Shown: positions 1 to 7,255 of the stretch, one piece after another
How the letters are laid out: each line of letters begins with the position of its first letter
How positions within the stretch are numbered: the first letter of the stretch is position 1
Source of the DNA: JBKPNJ01 sp963695705
GTDB taxonomy: Bacteria; Actinomycetota; Actinomycetes; Propionibacteriales; Nocardioidaceae
Assembly (NCBI GenBank): GCA_963695705.1
Contig: CAVOHB010000006.1
Coordinates: forward strand, 310,001 to 374,000
Direction of reading: 5' to 3'
Length of the DNA: 64,000 nucleotides
Notes under the pieces: model-generated
Databases searched by the model: none
Told to the model about the DNA's origin: nothing
What the model saw: only the letters and a program-made list of their open reading frames with translations
Made by a program: the position numbers and the translations under genes

Positions 1-772
1 AGATCCAGGCGATGAGGCCGAGGACGAGCGCGAACACGGCGTTGGTCACGGTGGCGTCCTTGACGACGTGCCCGACGTACGCCGTACCGAACGACTGCAG
101 CACCTGCCAGATCACCGCCGCTGTGACGGCACCCGGTGCCGCATCCCGGGCGCTCAGCTTGTGTGCGGTCGACACCTTGAACGCCAGGACGAAGACGATG
201 GTGTTCAGAGCCACGGACAGCAGCGTGGCGAGGACCTTCGTCCCGAAGCCTAGGTTGGCCCCGAATGCTCCGCCGCTGCTGCCCAGCGCGGACAGGACGG
301 TCGTGCCCACGACGGCCAGACCTACAGTGAGCAGCAGCAGCATGCTCCGCAGTCGGGCCGCGAGCGGATTTGGTCGCCGGTTGCGGGGCACCGCCCAGGC
401 GGAGTTCATCGCGTTCTGCGTCGCCTGCGCCACCCCGAGCGCGCCGTAGAGCGAGCCGACGATCCCGACCACGACGGCGGTCGCGCTGCCGTGCAGGCCG
501 CTCGGGCTGCTGAGCTGCTCACCGATCACCGGGAACTGGCTGAGGGTCGAGTTGAGGATCTGGTGTTGCAGGTCTGCGTTGCCCTGGAGGATGAATCCGA
601 GAACGGACGAGAACAGCAACAGCAGCGGGAAGAATGACAGGAACCCGTAGTACGTGATGAGTGCGGCCAGGTAGTTGCCCTGGTCATCGGCGAACTTGTA
701 GACGACCGCCAGCGGGAACCCGGCCCACTCGTGCCGCTGCTGGAAGCGGTCAAGCCTCTCCGTCAACGGCAT
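1..772 (-). CDS. YihY/BrkB family inner-membrane protein (3' end beyond window)
   Basis: The reverse strand encodes 257 codons starting MPLTERLDRFQQRHEWAGFP and running off the left edge. Visible family hallmarks are the early stretch YLAALITYYGFLSFFPLLLL, a long hydrophobic helix with the Tyr/Phe-rich core typical of YihY/BrkB proteins, then further membrane segments (VVVGIVGSLYGALGVAQ, LLLLTVGLAVVGTTVLSALG, TLLSVALNTIVFVLAF). The family has six or so transmembrane helices; its biochemical role is unsettled, and the older name ribonuclease BN is not supported. The start overlaps the last 23 bases of the upstream gene on the same strand, which indicates a two-gene operon. Confidence 0.85.
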   Translation of the reverse strand, partial: MPLTERLDRFQQRHEWAGFPLAVVYKFADDQGNYLAALITYYGFLSFFPLLLLFSSVLGFILQGNADLQHQILNSTLSQFPVIGEQLSSPSGLHGSATAVVVGIVGSLYGALGVAQATQNAMNSAWAVPRNRRPNPLAARLRSMLLLLTVGLAVVGTTVLSALGSSGGAFGANLGFGTKVLATLLSVALNTIVFVLAFKVSTAHKLSARDAAPGAVTAAVIWQVLQSFGTAYVGHVVKDATVTNAVFALVLGLIAWI

Positions 773-1673
773 CGTGCTCTCCTTCGCGCCTCTGGCTGCG
801 GCACCCGGCCAGGAGCGACTCGCAGGCCTCGACCAGCCGACGACGCAATGGCGCGGCTCGCTCGCTGAGCCGCCGCTGCGCCCGGATGTAGCTCAGCTTG
901 CCGGCGGGTGCCTCGATGGGGATCGGCTCGTACCCAAGTTCGACGAGATCGTACGGCGCCGCGCGCATGTCCACCTCCCGGATGTCACGGGCCAGCTCGA
1001 AGCAGTCCGCGACCAGGCCGCTCCCGACCATCGGCGAGAGCCGGAAAGCATGCTTGTAGAGATCCATACCGGTATGCAGGCAGCCGGGCTGCTCGAACCG
1101 TTCACGGTCGCCCGCGGCCGGGCGTAGGGCGTTGAGGCCGACGGCCGGCACGGTGAAGAAGCGGTACGCGTCGAAATGCGTACACCTCATCTGGTGCGAC
1201 TCCACCACGCGGTCGGTGCCGCTCGAGCCGAGGCGCAGAGGCCAATCGGCGTGCCGGCGTTCGCCGGCCGACTGCTTGTAGACCATCGCCCACTCGTGCA
1301 GTCCCAGGCAGCTGAAGGACGGTGACCGCCCGGCGGTGGCCACCATCAGCGAGTGCAGCACGCTGACCAGCGGTGCCTGCCGGCGTACGAACACCGGATC
1401 CACACCGACGGTGTCGCCGAAGGCACGGTAGCCGCGCCGGCGAAGGAACGACTCACAGCCCGGACCCGTCAGCCGGATGTCCGCACCGGGGTGCCAGCGC
1501 CGCAACTGGGCCGGGGAGTAGGAGTAGTAGTCGAACAGGAAGTCTTCGACGGGGTGCTTACGGCCGGCGGCGCGGCGCCGCAGCCACGGCTGCACCCATG
1601 CGTCGATGCGCGCCTCGTGCTTGATTCGGAGCTCGTTCCAGGCCTCCGGTGCCAGCACACTCGCGGTGCACAT
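750..1673 (-). CDS. Conserved actinobacterial protein, often labelled 3-methyladenine DNA glycosylase
   Basis: A 307-residue protein starting MCTASVLAPEAWNELRIKHE. Actinobacterial orthologues beside yihY are commonly labelled 3-methyladenine DNA glycosylase, but I see no helix-hairpin-helix or other glycosylase motif, so the function is uncertain. The sequence is soluble-looking, with His/Arg/Trp-rich blocks such as HPVEDFLFDYYSYSPAQLRR and LHEWAMVY. Its 3' end overlaps the start of the YihY gene by 23 bases, so the two are probably translated together. It is divergent from the FAA hydrolase gene; the 51 bases between them must hold both promoters. Confidence 0.75.
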   Translation of the reverse strand: MCTASVLAPEAWNELRIKHEARIDAWVQPWLRRRAAGRKHPVEDFLFDYYSYSPAQLRRWHPGADIRLTGPGCESFLRRRGYRAFGDTVGVDPVFVRRQAPLVSVLHSLMVATAGRSPSFSCLGLHEWAMVYKQSAGERRHADWPLRLGSSGTDRVVESHQMRCTHFDAYRFFTVPAVGLNALRPAAGDRERFEQPGCLHTGMDLYKHAFRLSPMVGSGLVADCFELARDIREVDMRAAPYDLVELGYEPIPIEAPAGKLSYIRAQRRLSERAAPLRRRLVEACESLLAGCRSQRREGEHDAVDGEA

Positions 1674-1724
1674 GGCTTGAGGGTAGTCACGTCAAGGAGG
1701 TGCTCCGCCGGTAGGCTCACCGCC

Positions 1725-2513
1725 GTGCGCATCGCGAGGTTCACCGTGGGCGAGGAGCCACAGTTCGGCATCGTGCAGGACGAGGAGTCCGCGGAGGCGG
1801 GGCGCTTCGTCACTGCCGTGGCCGGTGATCCGTTGTACCAGGGCCTCGAGCCCACCGGTGAGCGCTTCGCTCTCGAGGACGTACGCCTGCTGGCGCCGGT
1901 CATCCCGCGAAGCAAGGTCGTGTGCGTGGGCAAGAACTACTCCGACCATGCGTCGGAGATGGGCGCTCCGGCGCCTGACGAGCCGCTGCTCTTTCTGAAG
2001 CCCAACACCTCGGTGGTCGGCCCCTATGACCCGGTGGTCTATCCCCACCAGACGAGCAACCTGCACTTCGAGGGCGAGCTTGCGGTCGTGATCGGGCGCA
2101 TCTGCCGCGACGTGCCGCTGTCCCGGGTTCCTGACGTGGTCTACGGCTACACGGTTGCCAACGACGTCACTGCGAGGGACCTGCAGGCCAAGGATGTGCA
2201 GTTCACCCGCGCCAAGTCGTTCGACACGTTCTGCCCGCTCGGCCCCTGGATCGAGACCGAGCTCGACCCCGGTGACCTGAGCCTGACCACGACCCTGAAC
2301 GACGAGGTCAAGCAGCTCGGACGGACCAGCCAGATGACGTTCGACGTACCGTCGATCATCACCTACGTGACATCGGTGATGACGCTGCTGCCCGGTGATG
2401 TCGTCCTCACCGGCACGCCGGCAGGTGTCGGCCCGATGAACGTCGGTGACCAGGTGACGGTGACGATCGAGGGCATCGGGAGCCTCACGAACACCGTGGT
2501 CGCCCGTGACTGA
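1725..2513 (+). CDS. Fumarylacetoacetate hydrolase family protein
   Basis: A 262-residue protein from GTG 1725, beginning VRIARFTVGEEPQFGIVQDE. The reading frame stays open further upstream across the divergent gene, but homology-like sequence starts here. It carries the FAA hydrolase fold: VGKNYSDHASEMG early, then PLLFLKPNTSVVGP and LHFEGELAVVIG (metal ligands Glu-x-Glu), and GDVVLTGTPAGVGPM near the C-terminus. Such enzymes hydrolyse or decarboxylate 2-oxo acids (for example acylpyruvates and oxaloacetate); the substrate is not readable here. A gene of this family upstream of gltX is standard in actinobacteria. Its stop overlaps the alternative gltX start at 2506. Confidence 0.85.
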   Translation: MRIARFTVGEEPQFGIVQDEESAEAGRFVTAVAGDPLYQGLEPTGERFALEDVRLLAPVIPRSKVVCVGKNYSDHASEMGAPAPDEPLLFLKPNTSVVGPYDPVVYPHQTSNLHFEGELAVVIGRICRDVPLSRVPDVVYGYTVANDVTARDLQAKDVQFTRAKSFDTFCPLGPWIETELDPGDLSLTTTLNDEVKQLGRTSQMTFDVPSIITYVTSVMTLLPGDVVLTGTPAGVGPMNVGDQVTVTIEGIGSLTNTVVARD

Positions 2514-2535
2514 CCGTGTTGCTGAAGGGGGAGCC

Positions 2536-4023
2536 TTGTCTGTCCGCGCCCGTTTCTGCCCGTCGCCGACCGGCAACCTACACCTCGGAAACGTCCGCAC
2601 CGCGTTGTTCAACTGGGCGTTCGCGCGTCATCACCGGGGTGTGTTCGTTTTCCGGGTCGAGGACACCGATGCGGCTCGCGACAGCGAGGAGTCCTACCTG
2701 GGGCTGCTGGACGCGCTGCACTGGCTCGGGCTCCAATGGGACGAGGGCCCGGAGGTCGGGGGGGCGTTCGGCCCCTATCGGCAGTCACAGCGATTCGAGC
2801 TCTACACAGAGGTCGCCACCCGGCTCCGGGCGTCGGGCCTGGCCTACCCGTGTTACTGCACACGCGACGAGCTCGAGGCCCGCCGCTCGGTGGCCCGCGC
2901 CGCGGGGCGATCGAGCGGCTACGACGGCCACTGCCGCGAGCTGAGCTCCGCCCAGATCACTGCCTATGAGACCGACGGCCGCCTGCCGGTCCTGCGCTTC
3001 CGGATGCCCGATACGACGATCACATTCACCGACCTGGTGCGCGGTGAGGTCACGTTCGAGCCTGAGCACGTACCGGACTATGTGATCGTCCGGGCGAACG
3101 GACAGCCCCTCTATACCCTCACCAACCCGGTCGACGACGCCACCATGCAGATCACCCATGTGCTACGCGGAGAGGACCTGCTTTCGTCGACGCCACGGCA
3201 GATCCCGATGCACGAGGGCCTCGGGCGGATCGGGATGGCTGCCGGGAACGTGCCCGCGTTCGGTCACCTCCCGTTCGTGGTGGGTCCGGGCAACCGCAAG
3301 CTGTCCAAGCGGGAGGCCGGCGGCGGGCTGGCGACGTACCGCGAGCGAGGATTCCTGCCCGAGGGGCTGCTCAACTACCTGGCCCTGCTCGGCTGGTCGA
3401 TCGGGGGTGACCGCGAGCTGTTCACTCTCGACGAGATGGCCCAGGCCTTCGAGATAGCACGGGTCAATCCCCACGCGGCACAGTTCGACCTGAAGAAATG
3501 TGAGGCGATCAACGGCGTTCACATCCGGCTGCTGGCCGTGGCCGACCTCGCGGACCGGTTGGTTCCCTACCTGCGGTCGGCGGGGCTGGTGGACGACCCC
3601 ATCACCGATGCTGCGCGCGAGCTGCTCCTCGCAGCGACCCCCTTGGTACAGGAGCGCATCGCCGTGCTCAGCGAGGCGGTCGACCTGCTCGAGTTCCTGT
3701 TCGTCGACGACGACCAGTTCGTCGTCGATGCCGGTGATGCCGCGAAGGTGCTCGATGACGCGGGCGTCGACGTCGTGCGTGCGGCCCTCGCCGCGCTCGA
3801 GGAGCTCGAGACCTGGGACACCAGCACCATCGAGTCGTGTCTGCGGGCGGCCCTCGTCGAGGGTAGGGGACTGAAGCCCCGACTGGCGTTCGGGCCGGTG
3901 CGGGTGGCGGTCACGGGCAGACGGATCTCGCCCCCGCTGTTCGAGTCGATGGAACTGCTCGGCCGCGACCGCTCGCTGCGACGGTTGCGATCGATCTTGG
4001 GTAGCGGCGATCTCCAGGCCTGA
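2536..4023 (+). CDS. gltX: Glutamyl-tRNA synthetase
   Basis: A 495-residue class I aminoacyl-tRNA synthetase that charges tRNA-Glu. The HIGH-type motif lies in RFCPSPTGNLHLGNVRTALF, and the KMSKS equivalent is KLSKRE in GNRKLSKREAGGG. I chose TTG 2536 because it follows an A/G-rich AGGGGGAG site and gives the family N-terminus (SVRARFCPSPTG). GTG 2506, which overlaps the FAA hydrolase stop, would add ten residues and is possible. The tRNA-Glu gene lies about 1.2 kb downstream, as in many actinobacteria. The protein is full length without anomalies. Confidence 0.95.
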   Translation: MSVRARFCPSPTGNLHLGNVRTALFNWAFARHHRGVFVFRVEDTDAARDSEESYLGLLDALHWLGLQWDEGPEVGGAFGPYRQSQRFELYTEVATRLRASGLAYPCYCTRDELEARRSVARAAGRSSGYDGHCRELSSAQITAYETDGRLPVLRFRMPDTTITFTDLVRGEVTFEPEHVPDYVIVRANGQPLYTLTNPVDDATMQITHVLRGEDLLSSTPRQIPMHEGLGRIGMAAGNVPAFGHLPFVVGPGNRKLSKREAGGGLATYRERGFLPEGLLNYLALLGWSIGGDRELFTLDEMAQAFEIARVNPHAAQFDLKKCEAINGVHIRLLAVADLADRLVPYLRSAGLVDDPITDAARELLLAATPLVQERIAVLSEAVDLLEFLFVDDDQFVVDAGDAAKVLDDAGVDVVRAALAALEELETWDTSTIESCLRAALVEGRGLKPRLAFGPVRVAVTGRRISPPLFESMELLGRDRSLRRLRSILGSGDLQA

Positions 4024-4129
4024 GATCGCACCGGCTCCCGGAGACTCCGGGCGCCTTCACGCACGTGCCGAGCCTTACCACCGCATCCTGCGTACCCGCG
4101 ACTATCGGACCTGGCGACCGCTGCTCGGG

Positions 4130-4966
4130 GTGGCCATCGCGGCAGTCTGCGCGCTGCTGCTCGTACCACTCGCCCTGCTGCCCGTCCTGATAGTCCCCGC
4201 CTTGATCCGAGGCGACGATGCGACCCGTTACATGGACGACCTGTCGGGCGGCCGGATCTCGCCGGCAACGCTCGCCTACATCAATCTCGTGCTGGGCGCG
4301 CTGATCCTCGTCGCGTTCCTGGTGATGCGGGTGGCTCACCGGCTGGGACCACGCTGGCTGTCGTCGGTGCGGCCCGGCCTACGGTGGCGATGGCTCCGGA
4401 CGTGCCTTCTGACGGCGGCCGTCGTCTGCCTGCCGCAGTTCGCGCTGGCCCTGGCCTCGCCGAACGTCGGCTCACACTCCGTGACACCGGCGGGCGAGCG
4501 TCTCGCGCTGATCCTCGTGATCGCTCTGACGACGCCGCTGCAGGCCGCGGGTGAGGAGTACTTCTTCCGCGGCTACCTCAACCAGGCCCTCGGGTCACTC
4601 GTCCGTCGGCCGTGGTTCTCGATGCTCGGATCGTCGCTGCTCTTCGCGCTCGCCCATGGGACCCAGAACGTGCCGTTGTTCGTGGACCGTTTCGGGTTCG
4701 GGATGATCGCGGCCTTCCTGGTCTGGCGTACCGGGGGGCTCGAGGCGGGCATCGCATGGCACATCGGGAACAACTACGCGGCACTCTTCTACGCCGTCTC
4801 GACCGACCGGCTCAGCGAGACACTCGAGGTCTCCAGCTCTGGGTGGGCGCCCGTGGTCGCGGACCTGGTCCAGCTGGCGATCTTCGCGCTCGCCGTGCTC
4901 TGGCTGGCACGGCGTCAGCAGATCCAACGGATGACGGACGCACCGCGGCGAGCGCTGGCCGGCTGA
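4130..4966 (+). CDS. CPBP family intramembrane metalloprotease
   Basis: A multi-pass membrane protein with the CPBP/Abi signature: EEYFFRGYL (paired glutamates plus Arg), FALAHG and HIGNNYAA, the putative zinc or catalytic residues of this family. At least six hydrophobic segments are visible. GTG 4130 is the first standard start codon in frame. The frame is open upstream and reads PYHRILRTRDYRTWRPLLG, which looks like the normal N-terminus of such proteins, but no ATG, GTG or TTG occurs between the gltX stop and 4130 in this frame. The protein may therefore begin at a non-canonical codon, or this allele has lost its start. Role unknown; some relatives process prenylated or bacteriocin-related peptides. 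Confidence 0.82.
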   Translation: MAIAAVCALLLVPLALLPVLIVPALIRGDDATRYMDDLSGGRISPATLAYINLVLGALILVAFLVMRVAHRLGPRWLSSVRPGLRWRWLRTCLLTAAVVCLPQFALALASPNVGSHSVTPAGERLALILVIALTTPLQAAGEEYFFRGYLNQALGSLVRRPWFSMLGSSLLFALAHGTQNVPLFVDRFGFGMIAAFLVWRTGGLEAGIAWHIGNNYAALFYAVSTDRLSETLEVSSSGWAPVVADLVQLAIFALAVLWLARRQQIQRMTDAPRRALAG

Positions 4967-5016
4967 TGTGCGAGCGGCACGGTGTGCACAGGATGGAGGC
5001 CAGGCGGTTCGGCGTT

Positions 5017-5046
5017 TTGGTCGGGTGTCGCGGCCTCCGGTATCGT
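5017..5046 (+). promoter_or_regulatory. Candidate promoter of the tRNA-Gln/tRNA-Glu pair
   Basis: TTGGTC at 5017-5022 and TATCGT at 5041-5046 are separated by 18 bases, a reasonable match to a housekeeping sigma promoter. The spacing places transcription start shortly before the tRNA-Gln gene at 5077. Read by eye only. Confidence 0.45.
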
Positions 5047-5076
5047 CGTGCGCGGCTTCGCAAACAGCAAGCCCCG

Positions 5077-5148
5077 TGGGGTATGGGGTAATTGGCAGCC
5101 CGGCTGATTCTGGTTCAGTTAGTCTAGGTTCGAGTCCTAGTACCCCAG
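5077..5148 (+). tRNA. tRNA-Gln (anticodon CTG)
   Basis: A 72-base cloverleaf. Acceptor strand TGGGGTA (5077-5083) pairs with TACCCCA (5141-5147), and the discriminator is G5148. The anticodon loop TTCTGGT lies between GCTGA and TCAGT and shows anticodon CTG. The T-loop is TTCGAGT. CCA is not encoded. Confidence 0.95.
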
Positions 5149-5192
5149 CGACTGGTCCTGACGCGTGCTTCGGTATGGTCCAGTCCGCTCCC

Positions 5193-5268
5193 GGCCCCGT
5201 TGTGTAGTGGCCTAGCACGCCGCCCTCTCAAGGCGGTAGCGCGGGTTCGAATCCCGTCGGGGCTACCA
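5193..5268 (+). tRNA. tRNA-Glu (anticodon CTC), CCA encoded
   Basis: Acceptor GGCCCCG (5193-5199) pairs with CGGGGCT (5258-5264), with a G-T end pair. The anticodon arm is CCGCC, loop CTCTCAA, GGCGG, anticodon CTC. The T-loop is TTCGAAT. The discriminator A5265 is followed by an encoded CCA (5266-5268), unlike the tRNA-Gln gene just upstream. Confidence 0.95.
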
Positions 5269-5273
5269 TGGTG

Positions 5274-5315
5274 GAAGGCCTCCTGATCTGCGGAAACGCA
5301 CTTCAGGAGGCCTTC
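5274..5315 (+). terminator. Strong hairpin after tRNA-Glu
   Basis: GAAGGCCTCCTGA (5274-5286) and TCAGGAGGCCTTC (5303-5315) form a perfect 13-bp stem around a 16-base loop, starting six bases after the encoded CCA. No T-tract follows, which is usual for actinobacterial terminators. It probably ends the tRNA transcript. Confidence 0.7.
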
Positions 5316-5340
5316 GCCGTGTCGGGGTTGTGCGGCCATT

Positions 5341-5370
5341 GGCAACAGGTGGCAACAGGTGGCAACAGGT
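5341..5370 (+). repeat. Three perfect 10-bp tandem repeats
   Basis: GGCAACAGGT is repeated three times without change, then a partial GGCATCAG. It lies between the tRNA-Glu terminator and the EcsC-type gene, at the left edge of the accessory stretch. Function unknown; it could be slippage or part of a recombination site. Confidence 0.85.
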
Positions 5371-5514
5371 GGCATCAGCAGACAGTGCGACGGCTGCGGA
5401 GTCGGCCCCGTCGTGCTTCGCAGCACGGCTGGTTGGCGCTATGGTCGTCTTCTGCCCCGCGTGACAGACTCGTCCTCACGAGTGCGAGAAGGGCACCATG
5501 GGAGGGTTCGACCG

Positions 5515-6237
5515 TTGCCTCCGCAACACCAGAGGGTCCGCCAGACGGCCACGTCGCCAGGAGCCGGTCGCGACCACGACACCGACGACCTGGACGGCCC
5601 AGGTCACCCACCCATCGCCCGACCCGTGCAGCTGCTCTTCGCCATCGGCATCGACGGTCAGGCGGGGCTGACATCGGCAGTCGAGCTCGCTCAAGCGGCC
5701 CGGACCAGCAGCCTGACCACGGAGGAAGCCGTGGCGAAGGTGGCGCGCGCCGCGATCATCCGCGGAGCCGCCGGTGGATTCATCACCGGGGTCGGCGGAC
5801 TCCGGGTCATGCCGCTGGCCTTGCCTGTCAACGTCGTCGAGTTCTACGTGCAGGCGGCCCGCATGGTGAGCGCCATCGCGACCCTGCGCGGTCGAGATGT
5901 CGGCGACTCTGACGTGCGCAAGGCCGTGCTCCAGACCCTTGTTCGAACGCAGACCGAGTCGGAACTGGTCAAGGCCGTTTCAGCAGCCCGCGGAAGCGCG
6001 CTGACCAGGCGGCTGCCGCGCCTACTGCCATCAGGGGCCCTGCTGGTGGCTAACAAGGGGATCGGCTTTCGCCTGCAGGGCGCCTTGGCTGAGCGCCTTT
6101 TCGGACGGTTCGGCCGCGGCGTTCCGTTCATCGGCGGCATCGTCGTGGCGATGCGAGACGCCTGGATCATGCGGCGTATCGCCGAGCAGGCGAGGATCGA
6201 GTTCCCGGCGGAGGATTCCGACGTACCGGAGCGTTGA
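5515..6237 (+). CDS. EcsC family protein
   Basis: A 240-residue protein. The family core is VQLLFAIGIDGQAGLTSAVE, then GAAGGFITGVGGLRVMPLAL with a Pro-rich membrane-associated segment, and VEFYVQAARMVSAIATLRGR. I chose TTG 5515 because GGAGGG at 5501-5506 is eight bases upstream; GTG 5461 or 5482 would extend the protein but have no ribosome-binding site. The first 40 or so residues are low in hydrophobicity and family-like sequence begins near residue 38. EcsC proteins are associated with ABC exporters and membranes in Firmicutes; the role in actinobacteria is unknown. No partner genes are adjacent. Confidence 0.72.
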   Translation: MPPQHQRVRQTATSPGAGRDHDTDDLDGPGHPPIARPVQLLFAIGIDGQAGLTSAVELAQAARTSSLTTEEAVAKVARAAIIRGAAGGFITGVGGLRVMPLALPVNVVEFYVQAARMVSAIATLRGRDVGDSDVRKAVLQTLVRTQTESELVKAVSAARGSALTRRLPRLLPSGALLVANKGIGFRLQGALAERLFGRFGRGVPFIGGIVVAMRDAWIMRRIAEQARIEFPAEDSDVPER

Positions 6238-6275
6238 CCTCGGCGACCCGTTCCCAGGCTTCGCGTCAAGATGCA

Positions 6276-7138
6276 TGACGCAACGTAGGGAAACGTGCGT
6301 GTCCGATTCCCGCTAGATCTGGGGCGCTGAGCCACGTAGGTTCAAGACATGAGCGTGCAGATCCAGGACACCGACCGGTGCTATCGGGCGGTGATGAGTC
6401 GCGACCGCCGGTTCGACGGCGTGTTCTACACCGCTGTCACGACGACCGGGATCTACTGCCGACCCAGCTGTCCGGCCGTGACCCCACGCAGGCACAACGT
6501 GCGCTTCTTCGCCACCTCGGCCGCCGCCCACGAGGCCGGCTTCCGCGCCTGCCATCGGTGCCTGCCCGATGCGACACCGGGTTCGCCCCTGTGGGACATC
6601 CGTGCCGACGTGGCCGGCCGGGCGATGCGACTCATCTCCGATGGGCTCGTGGAGCGGGAGGGAGTCCCGGGTCTGGCGACGCGGCTCGGCTACAGCACCC
6701 GCCACCTGCAACGGTTGCTCCGGTCCGAGCTCGGTGCGACCTGCGGCTCGCCGACCTGCGCGACCTCGGGTCCGCCGTCGAGCGATGCCGGCGACTGCTC
6801 GACCTGGACGCCGACCCCGATGCGATCGCCGCGGTGCTCGGTGCCGACCCTGACCTCGGTCCTCTGGTCCTGGCCCGGCCGGGTCTGCGCGTGCCGGGTC
6901 ATGTCGACGGGTTCGAGGTGGCGGTCCGCGCGATCATCGGCCAGCAGATCTCCCTCGCCGGTGCCCGTACGCTGGCCGCGCGGATCGTCGAGGACTTTGG
7001 TACGAAGCTGAGCGTCGACGACGACGAGCTCACCCACGTCTTCCCGTCCCCGGGTTCGCTCGCAGCCGCCGGTCATGAGCGGTTTGCGATGCCAAAGACG
7101 CGAGCACGTTCACTTGTAGCCCTTGCCGATTCGGTCGC
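6276..7138 (+). repeat. Direct repeat copy 1 (ada-alkA promoter and 5' part)
   Basis: This segment matches 15200-16456. Bases 6276-6737 align at an offset of 8924 and 6738-7138 at 9318, because copy 1 lacks 394 bases. I noticed only one mismatch (A7129 against G16447). The 72 bases upstream of the gene are included. Identity ends abruptly at 7138. Confidence 0.9.
6349..7138 (+). pseudogene. Truncated, frame-broken copy of ada-alkA
   Basis: The first 129 codons (MSVQIQDTDRCYRAVMSRDR through SELGA) equal those of the intact gene at 15273. They encode the Ada metal-binding domain (YCRPSCPA, ACHRCLPD) and the first half of the AraC-type DNA-binding domain. A 394-base deletion between two CGGTGC hexamers then joins the middle of the HTH region to the AlkA part out of frame, and the copy is cut off at 7138 before the catalytic helix-hairpin-helix. 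At most a short Ada-like peptide with a foreign tail could be made. It is almost certainly non-functional. Confidence 0.9.
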
Positions 7139-7255
7139 TTCGGCCTTGGGCAACACTGGGCCAACACCGCCACGGATGGTCTGCGCTGCCTGCCAGGCGG
7201 CGGGGAACTCTGTGTCCCAGCGCTGGCCCAGGACGCCACGAGGCGGTCTCCTCGG

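Noticed and set aside
5193..5268. tRNA-Glu as attachment site of the island
   Set aside because: I could not find a second copy of the tRNA 3' end near 15.2 kb, and the island ends coincide with the ada-alkA repeats instead.
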